Of a DNA stretch of 64,000 nt, positions 53,849 to 64,000 are shown piece by piece. Within the stretch, counting starts at the first letter, position 1, and every line of letters begins with the position of its first letter. Under the pieces are notes generated by a model. That model ran no database searches, was not told the origin of the DNA, and saw nothing but the letters and a program-made list of their open reading frames with translations. This stretch comes from Halicephalobus mephisto (lineage: Eukaryota > Nematoda > Chromadorea > Rhabditida > Panagrolaimidae). The translations under genes were made by a program, and so were the position numbers. The DNA lies in the NCBI GenBank assembly GCA_009193035.1, contig SWDT01000030.1, forward strand, positions 310,001-374,000. Reading direction: 5' to 3'.

Positions 53849-56385
53849 CTAAATTTGTAAAATTCCCGCAAATAATACAAAAATCATTGATAAATAAGGG
53901 GCAGAATTTTTGAATGCAGCTATTCTTTCTGCATGCCATTCAGCGTATTGAGAAGGTGAAGTCCATTGTTGACAACTTTCAGGAATTTTTTCGATGAAAG
54001 CATGTTTAGATAAAAGTTTGATTAATGCCATTGAAGCTTTTTGATTTAATCCAAGAAGAAATCTCCATCCTTTTTCACCACAATATCGGTCAGTCTGCCA
54101 AATGTAACATTTGTCGTAAATTGTAATTGTTCTAAAAAATATTGAAGAAAATTAAAAATAATTTTTTATACAAAATTGCTTCATTACGAATTTCTAGAGA
54201 TTTAATTTTAAAAAATTGGAAAAAAAATTCTTAAGAAAATAAAAAAAGTTTTGAAAAATTAAAGAATTTTTGAAAAATTAAAAAAAATTTTTTTAAAGAT
54301 TTGAAAAAAGAATTTTTGAAAGATTTGAAAAAAGGATTTTGAGAAATTAAAAAAGTTTTTTAAAAAGATTTGAAAAATTTAAAAAACTAACCTGCAAAGA
54401 TCTCCCAAATTATTTTGAATATCTCTGACACCATTTTGAATTAAATCCATGACACTGTTTTGGACCATTAGTGCATGAATATGACACTTTTTAGAAAGTT
54501 CATCACCGTTTTCAGCCCAACATGGTAATATATAATTTGAAAATTCAGAATCTGTTCTGAATGCGTGACATATTGTTGACCAGGATTCTTGTCCATCTAA
54601 TAACGCTTGTCTGGCATTTGTTGAATGGCATGATTTTAAACAACTTAGAAATTCGTCGTGAGATCGGCAGGCAATCTCGACTCGGGGTCGGATCGAAGTC
54701 CTCGAAGACCGATGGAACAGGTTCTGGAGAGGTGTCACAAGATTCAAGGACCATTCTGAAGCGGAGTCTGCCAGTAAGTCCTGCATCGTATTCATCTGAA
54801 AATCCTGATTATAAATAAAATTACATTGATTTATAATTTTTAAAATATATAAGGTACTATAAATTATATAATATTTATATTTTAAAAAACGTGGAAAGTT
54901 TTAGGGAAAAACGAACGTGAAAGTGATTTTATATGAAACCAACCGAGACCCGGGATCAGACCAAATAATTCGACTCGCACTGGCTTGGACTTTAGGGAAA
55001 GGATAACTGGTCTAGCACACGTTAATATAAAAAATAAGTGGCAAATCAGAATAATTTGTCAAAATCGGCTGCACGACAGCTCCTCCCAGCGACATTTCCC
55101 CCCACTGACGCGCGCTGGTTTCGCACTTTTCAGTCTCTGACGTCAGTGGGGAGGAAATGTCGCTGGGAGGAACCGTCAAAACCGACTTGTCCTGGCTTGA
55201 ATCAAAAGAAAAAAATGACTGGCTTGAATCAGAAGAAAAAAAATGACTGGCTTGAATCAGTTAATTTTAAAAAAATAAATTTTAAAAATTGGAAATATTA
55301 TTACAAATAAATTGAACTTTGAATTTTGCAGGAAAGGAATGCATGGCCTAATCCCTATAGAATATAAAAGAACAAATAGTGAATTAAAAAAGATTGGTAA
55401 AATTGGTTTTCGCCAGTTTGTTTCTCAAAAAATAATTGCCCTAAATTGTCGTTAATGTAAAAGAATGAATGTTTTATTGGAACACATCGCCAAAATCGAT
55501 TTATATTTGTTTATATCTTGCAAAAATTTAATGTTTCATAAAAGCAGATCGCCAAAATCGATTTATATTTGTTTATATCCTATAAAAATTGAATGTTTCA
55601 TAAAAGCAGATAACCAAAATCGATTTATATTTGTTTATATCCTACAAAAATTTAATGTTTCATAAAAACAGATCGCCAAAATCGATTTATATTTGTTTAT
55701 ATCTTGCAAAAATTGAATGTTTCATAAAAACAGATCGCCAAAATTGATTTAAATTTGTCTATATTCTACAAAAATTTAATGTTTCATGAAAACAGATAGC
55801 CAAAATTGATTTATATTTATTTATGGGGTAGATTCACTTTGTTACCGCCAAAGCGGAATATTGCACTTCCTGGTAGCAAAGTGACTACGTACCTTTATTT
55901 ATTCCTACAAAAATTGAATAAATGATTCACCGGAACATATTGCCAAAATTCGCTGTGTATATGAATATTAAATTTCAAAAATGTTGTTTTTTAGTTTATT
56001 ATTTTTTTGATTCTCCACTGATAGACTTCTATCAAGTATATGCCCTCAGGGCAACTGTAGTGGGTCTTGTATCTCTTGTTGCCATTGTGAAATAATTCTA
56101 AACTGTTATTTTTCAAAAAGAATAATTCGTCAAAATGGCTCGCGCAAAATTTGACAACCTTTTTGTTTTCGAGTCTCCAAAGAACCATCGGCAACTTTGG
56201 GCAATCCCCCGAGGGCATTTTGAGTTTCAGCAGATCTGGCTTCGGTCCGTTTTATGTGAAAATAAAAATCTCAATTTAGCAAAACTTACGTAGTTGTCTT
56301 TACATCTGAGAAGACACGATTCTGGAAGATTCTCCGTGGCACCGGCCAACAGTAAGCTCTGCAGAACGAAACTCAAAAAAAACAT
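53849..56385 (-). CDS. Secreted CPG4-domain-like cysteine-rich protein
   Basis: Exons 56385-56290, 54804-54392 and 54131-53849 join in phase to 263 residues. The first exon is a signal peptide (MFFLSFVLQSLLLAGATENL) followed by CLLRCKDNY. The remaining cysteines (FLSCLKSCHS, TICHAF, LPCWAEN, KKCHIHA, KCYIWQTDRYCGEKG, ESCQQW) follow the pattern of the nematode CPG4 (chondroitin proteoglycan 4) domain. The C-terminus APYLSMIFVLFAGILQI is hydrophobic and could direct GPI attachment. CPG4-domain proteins are secreted and some carry chondroitin; no long Ser-Gly run is seen here. The 1.5-kb first intron is full of repeats and hairpins. Confidence 0.72.
55080..55172. mobile_element. Foldback hairpin with 31-bp arms
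   Basis: CTCCTCCCAGCGACATTTCC (left) and GGAAATGTCGCTGGGAGGAA (right) are inverted copies that extend to CCACTGACG / CGTCAGTGG, with a 30-bp loop. The arm CTCC(C)AGCGAC is shared with the foldback at 27.05 kb and the remnant at 44.14 kb. It lies in the first intron of the CPG4-like gene. Confidence 0.65.
55195..55262. repeat. Three 25-bp direct repeats
   Basis: GGCTTGAATCA followed by AAGAAAAAAATGACT is repeated three times in a row. Confidence 0.75.
55465..55815. repeat. About 65-bp tandem repeat, six copies
   Basis: CCAAAATCGATTTATATTTG, TTTATATC(C/T)TACAAAAATT and AATGTTTCATAAAA recur regularly from 55,490 to 55,815. Confidence 0.85.
55828..55888. mobile_element. Small palindromic element
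   Basis: GTAG(A)TTCACTTTGTTACC (55,828-55,847) and GGTAGCAAAGTGACTAC (55,872-55,888) face each other around 24 bp. It sits inside a repeat array and interrupts its rhythm. Confidence 0.45.
56039..56218. mobile_element. Short element with inverted ATGCCCTC ends
   Basis: Starts ATGCCCTCAGGGCAACTGTA and ends GCAATCCCCCGAGGGCAT, so the ends are inverted copies over about 10 bp. It resembles the GCAACTAC foldback ends. A 75-codon minus-strand frame inside it is probably incidental. Confidence 0.4.
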
Positions 56386-56449
56386 GTTAACCAAATCCAA
56401 TAATCCATCTGAAAAATTACGTTTTTAAAATTCGGATAAATTAAACCAA

Positions 56450-57050
56450 CACTATTCGTGAAAATTCAGAAATTATCTGGATAGTAACTAAAGTAACACT
56501 ATCCATGAATGAAAATTCCAATATAAACTCCCTAAATAGTGACTAATTTTGGCAAACTTTCACTATTTTAGACACTATCCATAAATGAAGACTTTCCAAA
56601 TAGTAATCATTTTTAACAAATTCTCATTATTTTAGACACTATCCATGAATAAAAACTCCCTAAATAATGACTAATTTTGGCAAACTTTCACTATTTTAGA
56701 CACTATCCATGAATATAAACTCCCTAAATAGTGACTAATTTTGGCAAACTTTCACTATTTTAGACACTATCCATGAATAAAAACTTCCTAAATAGTGACT
56801 AATTTTGGCAAACTTTCACTATTTTAGACACTATCCATAAATGAAGACTTTTCAAATAGTGATCATTTTTAGCAAATTTTCACTATTTTAGACACTATCC
56901 GTAAAAACTTCAATGAGAACTTTTTAGATAGTGATTAATTTTAGCAATTTGTTAATTTTTTCAAACACTATCCCCAGAAAAACCTTCAATAAAAATCCTC
57001 TGGATAGTGTCTAATTTGTGATAATTCCTCGTTCATTTAGACACTATCCA
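56450..57050. repeat. About 65-bp tandem repeat, about nine copies
   Basis: CACTATCCATGAATAAAAAC, AATAGTGACTAATTTTGGCA and TTTCACTATTTTAGA recur through the region upstream of the CPG4-like gene; later copies are more diverged. Confidence 0.85.
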
Positions 57051-57199
57051 CAATTATTACTAAATAATAATTTCACTAAAATTAATTTAAAAAAACTTAC
57101 TTTCATGTTCAATTTCAAAAATTTAACATATATCAAATAACAGCGAAAAATTTCAAAATGCAAAAAGAAAATTGAAATAGAACAAAATTGGGACCTTTT

Positions 57200-57610
57200 T
57201 AAATTGAGTCTTACAAATCCGTTTTATGCAAATTTGAACAAATTCAGTACTTGAGATGAAACGCAACAATAGACACTTGAACCCGGACGGATTAAAGCCG
57301 TCTTCGGATGAGTAGGCCTTTGCTCAATTGTCCACAACTGAAATCGGAAAAACTGCTCCTCCCGCCGTGTGCCGAAAGCCAAACAGCCGTTTCTCCCAGA
57401 AACGCCTAGGGAAATTGAGACAATTGAATGAATTATGAAGCTGACAGTAACGGGTTCCATAAAGGAACTGGGCTTTCTGTACACTTTCCGTCAAATTTCC
57501 CCACATTAAATTTCTCAAGCGCAATGTTCCATGAACACTCAATCGTGAAACCAGGCACAGGATATGGGAACAGTTTATTACAACCGCTGTTGTAAACAAT
57601 TACGAAATCA
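57200..57610. other. Unassigned mixed-composition segment downstream of rpl-5
   Basis: About 400 bp of balanced base composition between the array and rpl-5. On the minus strand an AATAAA near 57,569 suits the rpl-5 mRNA end. The rest contains a short GACGG/CCGTC hairpin near 57,286-57,302 and two overlapping minus-strand frames of 86-91 codons without support. It may hold a small RNA; I could not identify one. Confidence 0.3.
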
Positions 57611-57624
57611 ACAACAAATAAAAT

Positions 57625-58566
57625 TTACTCTTCGCCTTCCTGCTCTCTCAGGATCTGAAGAAGCTGTTCTTTCTTCTCTTCGACGCGCTTCTTGCGCTCC
57701 TCGTAAGTCAGCTTCTTCTCGTTCCAGCGCTTGCGGTTGACCTTCTTCTCCTGCTTAGCTTCACGTTCAGGGTTGGAACGGATGGCGTCGTGGGCTTTCT
57801 TATACATACCTTCCAAACCATCGGCCGTGACACCCGCTTCAATGAACTTGCTGAACTGACGCTTGTAAGCATCTTCGCTCTCGTCTTGCAACATTCTCAT
57901 GTAATCAGCGACGTGCTTTCCAAAGATGCGGTCACGATGTGCTTCAGCGTTGTATTCCTTAGATTCGGGATCGTATCCGAAGAAACGAGTTTCGCTGTGG
58001 GGGACGTAGATTCCACCATCAGCAACTCCCTTCATGACGGCGAAGATTTTGGCACCAGTGCTGGTACGAGCAAGTCCGACATCGAGAACAGCCATGAAAG
58101 GGTTAGGGTTGTCACCTTCAACTTCGGCGTTGTAGTCCTCTCCGTTGACTTCATCAGTTCCCTTGTAGATCTCATCGAGCTTGAGGGCTTTCAAGTGACG
58201 ACGAGCAAGCAAAAGTCCGGTGGCGTAGGCAGCAGCGTAGTTGGTGAGACCAACCTTGATGCCGTAACGAGGGAGTTCGTGAGCGTAAGCAGAAGCAACA
58301 ATGACATCACCAACGATGCGAGAGTAAGCAATCTGCAAGTTCATATAAAATCCAAGATTACTCGGTCAAAACCTTACTTGGGCAATCACATCCTTGTTGG
58401 TAAAGCGAACGATCAGGCGATACTTGGGAGTGTTGTATTTGTTCTTGGCCTGGACGGTCAAACGCTTACGGGCATAGTAGTCAGTCTTGCCTTGGCGTCT
58501 TCTTTTGAATTTGGGTTGGAAGCGCTTGAAGTAAGCCTTGTTCTTGACGACTTTGACTAAACCCAT
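57625..58566 (-). CDS. rpl-5: 60S ribosomal protein L5 (uL18)
   Basis: Exons 58566-58378 and 58332-57625 join in phase to 298 residues, the normal length. The N-terminus [20 protein letters not shown], the [13 protein letters not shown] segment, [20 protein letters not shown] and the basic C-terminal helix rich in Lys/Glu all fit eukaryotic L5. L5 binds 5S rRNA with L11 and delivers it to the large subunit. Codon use is biased to G/C-ending codons, unlike the neighbours, as expected of a highly expressed gene. The single intron is 45 bp. TAATTGCAG lies 5 bp before the ATG and fits SL trans-splicing. The 256-codon plus-strand frame over it is a shadow. Confidence 0.97.
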
Positions 58567-59212
58567 AGTTCCTGCAATTACAACTAATTAGATATAGAAA
58601 AAGGATGTGGGAAATACAGAATACACGAAGACTTCATATAAAAACAGAATAAAGCAAAGGGTTTGCTGGAGGAAAGACCTGATTTTAAAAGGATAAAAAT
58701 GGCGAAAGTGCGGATTAAAGTAGTGATATTGGTGAGGGGATTGAGGGTAAATAGAACATATGTGGAAAAAATAAAAAGAAAAGGTAAAATTAGGAGAAAT
58801 TCTGGAGACAAATCGGAACGAAGAGCAGAGAAAGGACGAGTCGCGTTGAAAAGAAATTTCCCTGTGAGCGGACGGTATTCGTGTCGGGACCACGCTGAGC
58901 GCTCGGCGTCATATCGTTGGTTGCACTGCTTTATATTTGGATTATTTGGTCTTTTTAGATCACTTTTATTTTAATTTTTTTTTTGAAATTAATTTTAAAA
59001 ATTTTTTTGTTAAATTTAATAAAGTACAAATAAAAGAAAAAATTTAAACAATGTGTAGTATGGCTTTAAATTTTTGCGAAAATGCCATAAATGCTGAAAA
59101 ATCTAATGAGCCAGAAATTTGATAAGACGATTGGGCGTTATCTAGGAAGCTTACACGCGTCCTTCTCGTCCCATTCGGACGTAGATCCAGGTAGTCTCAA
59201 CGTGAACACAAG
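58567..59212. promoter_or_regulatory. Shared upstream region of rpl-5 (-) and the CD36-like gene (+)
   Basis: Divergent intergenic region of 646 bp. 58,800-58,930 is G+C-richer and holds ACCACGCTGAGCGCTCGGCG; a plus-strand frame of 103 codons crossing it has no other support. 59,130-59,212 is probably the 5' UTR of the CD36-like gene. Confidence 0.45.
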
Positions 59213-62200
59213 ATGGTCTCCATCTGCGCTAAAGTGACCGGATCGATTATCATAGTTATCCTACTTTTGATTGGGATCTTCTTTTTGACAGCTTTCCCTC
59301 TGGCATTGTTCCCAACTCTTGTGAAAAGTCAATTAAAACTTTCAACAAATGGAGATGGTCAACCTTCAACAATCACCTGGTACTGGTCCCATCTCCCGGC
59401 CAACTCTTATTACAATTATTACATGTTCAACGTCACGAACGTCGATTCTGCCTGGTTTTTCGGCGAAAAAACTTCCGTAAACGACGTCGGACCTTATGCC
59501 TATAGGTAATTTTAATTTTCAACATTGCATTTATAAAATTCAATCAAAAAATTAAAAAAAAAATCAAAAAAATTTTTTAAAAAATCAAAAAATTAAAAAA
59601 AAATTTAAATATTTTTCAATAATTTTTTAAAAAATTTGATATTTCTTTGAAAAATTAAATATTTAAGAAAGTTACAATGATTTTTAAGAGAAATTTAAGT
59701 GATTTTTAAGAAATTTCGATATTTTTAAAAAATTACAATAAATTTTTGAAAATTTCTATAATTTTATTTAATATTTTTATTATCTAATTTATTTGCTGTT
59801 TTTTGGAGTTCTGAATTTCCGAAATCGATCAGTGCTGAAGTTTATAAAGTTCGACATCAAAATTTAATTTTTTCGTAACAGTTCAATAAGTCTACCTGCC
59901 AGAATATTGCGAGCAAAGTGCAGATTGTGCTTAAATTTTGAAGTTTTTATAAATATAAAAAAAATGAAAATCGACCAAGCTGCCAGAATGTTGCAAGCAA
60001 AGTGCAGATTGTACTTTGATTTTGATTTTTTTATAAATTTAAAAGTAAAAATCGACCAAGCTGCCAGAGTGTTGCGAGCAAAGTGCAGATTGTACTTTGA
60101 TTTTGATTTTTTTATGAATATAAAAATAAAAATCAACCAAGCTGCCAGAATATTGCGAGCAAAGTGCAGATTGTACTTTGATTTTAATGTTTTTATAAAT
60201 ATAAAAAAAATGAAAATCGACCAAGCTGCCAGAGTGTTGCGAGCAAAGTGCAGATTTCGATATTAAGGTCGATATTAAAGTCAAAATCTGCAGTGTGCTT
60301 GCAACATTAGACTGGCTTACTCAACTGTTGCGTAAAAATTTGACTTTGATGTTGATTTTTATAGACCTCAAGACAGGTCGACATGAAAGCCAAAATCGAA
60401 GTCAAAATCTGCAATGTGCTTGCAAAATTAGGCTGGTTTATTCAGTTGTCGTCCAAAAATTTGATTTAATTTTTATTTTTTCATGAACTTTGGCACAAAT
60501 CATACATCATTGATGTATTTTTCGCTTTTTGATGTATTTTTGTTGATTTTTAGCTTTTTAGTGAGTCTCTATCAGTGTTTTGTCAATCATATAAAACAGT
60601 TTTTATTTGTTTTTAATCAATTTTATTGGAATTCTTAATAGAAGCCCCTGCTGAGACCTGCAAAAAATCAAAGTTGCTTTTGTACAAGTTCCTGTTTTTT
60701 ATATTAATTTTCCTACAATTCCAAAAAGTAAAAAACAATAAAAATCAAATTTAATTTTCACATAACAATTAAACACACAAATCTGCCACGATATTGCGAG
60801 CAAACTGCGAATTTTGATGTTGAGCAAACTGCCAGAATGTTGCATGCAAACTGTGGATTTAATTTTTATATCGAAATTTTTACAAATATTCATATAAAAA
60901 TTTCAATAAACTTGGTGGAATGTTGCGAGCAAACTGCGAATTTTGATGTTGAGTAAACTGCCAGAATGTTTCATGCAAACTGCAGATTTAATTTTGATGT
61001 CGATGTCGACCGAACTGCCAGAATGTTGCATGCAAACTGCATATTTAACTTTGATGTCGGTAATTTTACAGATCTTGGCACAAATGTAGAAAATAAATTC
61101 AAGACATTCACATGATTTTTCTGTGACAAAAATTCCAGAATCTCTAATGAACGGTCTTTTTTCATCGATTGATCCAAGATTCAAAATTTAAAATTTAAAA
61201 TTCAAAATTCAAAATTCAAAATTGAAGATCTAAGATTAAATAAAAATTAATCCTGAAATCCCTTATTAATGAATTCTTAAACTTTCTGAAAATCTTATCT
61301 TTAATCACTTATGGGGTGATGGATGGACTCTCAAATTCATCGAAAAGTTTTATTTTTTTAAATAATAAATATCCAAAGAAAATCATTTTTGAAATTTAAA
61401 AAAAATTGCATTTTTAGGTTTTTTGAAGATCTATAATTGGATATCCGTTGAGGATAACCAATCCGATTAATTCTTAAATTTTCACTTATACACGAAATTT
61501 TTGACTTCTGAATTTTTTACGACGTTCGGTCAAGATTAAAAAGCATAAAATCGACACGTTGGGGTCCTCACGATAAGAGGATTCTGTAGCAATCGGTCTT
61601 GCACTTATTTTTCAGATAATGTTTCAAAAGAAGATTAAATTTTTAAGAAAAAAATATACATCCGGATCTCCAAAGATCATTAAAATTTGTTGATAGTGGT
61701 TTTATGCATGATATGTTTCACTACAAAAATTCCCATCAACGTGGAAAAATCAACATCAAAGTTAAATCCGCACTTTGCTCATAATATTCCGGCAGTTCGG
61801 AATCAAAATAAAAATAAAATTTGCAACTTGCTCGCAACATTCCGACAAATTCACTGAGATTTTTATATTGATATTTGTAAAAATTTAGAAATTTAAAAAA
61901 TCAACAGTTTGCTCGCAACATTCCGGCAGTTCGGTATCAAAATAAAAATAAAATTTGCAGCTTGCTTGCAACATTCCAGGAAATCCACTAATATTTTTAT
62001 ATTGATATTTATAAAAATTTGAAATTAAAAAACATCCGCACTTTGCTCGCAACATTCCGGCAGTTCGGAATTAAAATAAAAATAAAACCCGCAGGTTGCT
62101 CGCAACATTCCAGGAAATTCACTAATATTTTTACATTGATATTTGTAAAAATTTAGAAATTTAAGAAAATCAGCAGTTTGCTTGCAACATTATGACAGAT

Positions 62201-64000
62201 TTGTGTATTTAATTGTTATGTAAAAATTTAATTTGATTTTAATATCGAAAATTTTACAGAAATCAACAATAGTTATTTTGAAGTTTTTCGATAAACCCAA
62301 AACGAATGGAATGTAGTCTTATTTGTGATCTGAGTTTTTTATCAAAGTTGATAATCAAATTTAAAATTTTAATTTTAAAATATTTATTAATTTTGATAAA
62401 TTTGAATAATTTAAAAAAAATTATAAATTGTGTTTTATTGAAAAAAATCGAAATTTAAATTTAAAAATTTTTTATTTTTAAATTTTTAAATTTTTAAATT
62501 TTTAAATTTTTAAATTTTTGAATTTTTGAATTTTTGAATTTTTAAATTTTTAAATTTTTAAATTTTTTATTTTTAAATTAAAAAAAATAGGTTTTTGGAC
62601 TTTGAAGGTCCGTAACAAAGTACGTTTGCTCTAACGTGTTTCGCATGACAATTAGGTGCTGTGAAAACAATAAAAATTAAGCAATTTCCCATCATGTACT
62701 GATTAGTTTTTCAAGATCAAGGTACAAAGAATAAAAGAATTAAAGTATATATTTAAAAAATTAAAAAAAAATATTTCAAAAAATTTAAAAAAATTAAAAA
62801 AAAATATTTTAAAAAATTAAAAAAAAAATTATTTTAAATAATTAAAAAATATTAATTTAAAAAAATCAAAATTAAAAACGTTTAAAAATAAAAAATTATT
62901 TTTTGAATTTTTTAGGAATTTAAAAAAATATTTTTAATTTTTAGGAATTAAAAAAAATGTATTTTTAATTTTTTAGGAATTTAAAAAAATATATTTTTAA
63001 TTTTTTAGGAATTTTTAAAAATATTTTTAATTTTTTGGAAATTTAAAAAATGTGTTTTTAAATATTAATTTATAAATTAATTGATTTCAGAGAATGGGAA
63101 AGTAAGACTTTCACTATATCCGATGACAAGGAATCGGCTTTTTTCGTGAACGACAAAGCCTGGGCTTTCGACAAAAATGCCTCCTGCAGTAACTGCTTCA
63201 AGGAGGACTTTATTTGGATTCCTAATCTGTCCTTGATGGCCACTTCGGAGCTGATGGCTCAAGCCGGGGGTCTGAGCAGCGGACAGAAACTAATAACGAA
63301 CCTCGGGACCCTGTTGTTGGGGGCTTATCCCTTCGTCCGGGTCTCCGTCCAGGATGCCCTCTTCGACGGCTACAACGATCCTTTGCTTAATCTCATTAAT
63401 TCTCCTCTGGTGGCGATTTTGCAGAAAATGAATATTTCCTTGTTCGGATTCGATGTTCCAGACATCCAGGACATCGGGTTTTTCGCCAAGTACAACCACA
63501 CTGCCGACATGAATTATACAGTAAACACCGGGAAATCCGATTACAAAAAAGTCGGGGCGATTCAGACTTGGGCCGGATCCAGTAACCTCTCATGGTGGAG
63601 TTCGGCTGTCGCCAATGACGTCACCGGGGGGTCAGACGGGGCCTACTGGGGCGGGTTTTTGAAGAAAACCGACGTTTTGAAGAACTTCCAAACTTTCACC
63701 TGTCGTCATCTGGACATGGTTTACTCCTACAGTACCCACGTGGACGGGATCTCCACTTGGGCCTTCGCGTTCCCCGAAGACACCTTCGACACTACGGTAG
63801 ACAAAAATACAGGGTATACTGTAGTCAATTATCTGAACAAAACGTTCTTTCCCAATTGGGCAAGCAAAAACGGTCTTAACAAATTCGAAAATTCCCCGTT
63901 CCCTCCGGGCCTGATCGAACAGAAGTGCTTCCCCGGACGGAACAAACCTATCCCCTTCATGGCCACGCTCTCCTTGCCTCACTTTTACGGAGCTGATCCA
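59213..64000 (+). CDS. CD36/SCARB-type scavenger receptor (3' part beyond the window)
   Basis: Exon 1 is 59213-59505; exon 2 runs from 63091 past the window end, in phase (AG plus A). 401 residues are visible. The N-terminal cytoplasmic stub and membrane helix (VTGSIIIVILLLIGIFFLTAF) are followed by the extracellular domain with NVTNVD, VNDVGPYAYREWE, several NxS/T sites, and late signatures KCFPGRNKPIPF and SLPHFYGADP. In the family a second C-terminal membrane helix follows, not reached here. Such proteins (SCAV in C. elegans) take up lipids or lipoproteins. Exon 2 is far richer in G/C at third positions than most genes here. The 3.6-kb intron is made of repeats. Confidence 0.9.
59880..60300. 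repeat. About 90-bp tandem array, GCAAAGTGCAGATT type
   Basis: Five copies of CAAGCTGCCAGA(A/G)TGTTGCGAGC followed by AAAGTGCAGATTGTACTTTG. Member of the dispersed family seen at 13.7 and 24.7-25.3 kb. Confidence 0.8.
60770..61060. repeat. Array of GAATGTTGCATGCAAACTGC
   Basis: Five diverged copies with TTGATGTTGAG and CAAACTGCCAGAATGTT in the same orientation as the array at 59.9 kb. Confidence 0.75.
61740..62200. repeat. Inverted-orientation array of the same family
   Basis: GCTCGCAACATTCCGGCAGT and ATATTTTTATATTGATATTT recur four to five times. The orientation is opposite to the arrays at 59.9 and 60.8 kb, so long transcripts of the CD36-like intron could form double-stranded RNA. Confidence 0.75.
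62380..63080. repeat. Near-pure A/T low complexity
   Basis: Runs such as AATTTTTAAATTTTTAAATT and AAAAAATATATTTTTAATTT up to the acceptor of the CD36-like exon 2. No other feature. Confidence 0.7.

Noticed and set aside
55991..56218. 75-codon minus-strand frame as a CPG4-like exon
   Set aside because: The flanking exons already join in phase without it, and the segment coincides with a short element with inverted ATGCCCTC ends.
57324..57599. 91-codon minus-strand frame downstream of rpl-5
   Set aside because: No start context, no recognisable family, overlaps another frame and the probable 3' end of rpl-5.
57790..58560. 256-codon plus-strand frame
   Set aside because: Antisense of rpl-5, whose G/C-ending codons leave the complement open.
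58663..58974. 103-codon plus-strand frame in the rpl-5 promoter
   Set aside because: Lies between divergent genes, with no family match and no splice signals; more likely regulatory DNA.
63632..63982. Minus-strand frames over the CD36-like exon 2
   Set aside because: Antisense of a strongly supported coding exon in phase with exon 1.

Overview
The window is eukaryotic nuclear DNA from a nematode. It is very AT-rich, the genes have several small introns with GT..AG borders, and acceptors of the TTTCAG/TTTTAG type often sit directly in front of start codons, as expected for spliced-leader trans-splicing. Gene content is worm-like: a neuroligin, a CPG4-type secreted protein, a calponin-like (CLIK) repeat protein, a mut-7-like exonuclease, a CYSL-type cysteine synthase and a CD36-type receptor. 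The species cannot be named from the sequence alone. All exon joins were deduced by reading splice signals and checking that codon phase is kept across each intron.

Layout. 0-3 kb: a PTGES2-like gene (+) and lsm-3 (-). 3-8.7 kb: a gene-poor block of tandem and low-complexity AT repeats. 8.7-10.5 kb: a small two-exon minus-strand gene whose intron and terminal exon lie in a minisatellite field. 10.7-17.4 kb: an eight-exon neuroligin. 19.1-22.8 kb: hnRNP A1-like (+) and sphingomyelin-synthase-like (-). 22.8-27.5 kb: repeats, a pogo/Tigger-like MITE and a long foldback element. 27.8-36.4 kb (-): a LOTUS/Tudor-like candidate, then a 1,690-residue K/D/S/E-rich protein ending in calponin-like repeats. 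37-45 kb: a Ly-6-like secreted protein, a zinc-finger plus GTPase plus membrane-segment protein, an LTR-like insertion, a small coiled-coil gene and a TAF7-like gene. 45.3-50.1 kb: a mut-7-like exonuclease whose middle exon is frame-broken. 51-64 kb: cysteine synthase-like (+), CPG4-like (-), rpl-5 (-), and the 5' half of a CD36/SCARB-like gene (+) cut by the window end.

There is no operon or single pathway joining these genes. Two of them, the mut-7-like and LOTUS/Tudor-like genes, belong to families used in germline small-RNA silencing, and the surrounding DNA is dense in mobile-element debris. The strongest observations for follow-up are: six or more frameshifts in one mut-7-like exon that step in the same direction; the small gene hidden in a minisatellite that resembles its own terminal exon; the eight-copy MITE family with a repeated triplet layout; two antisense SL1-like 22-mers; and the layered internal duplications of the CLIK protein. 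No rRNA, tRNA or CRISPR was recognised.
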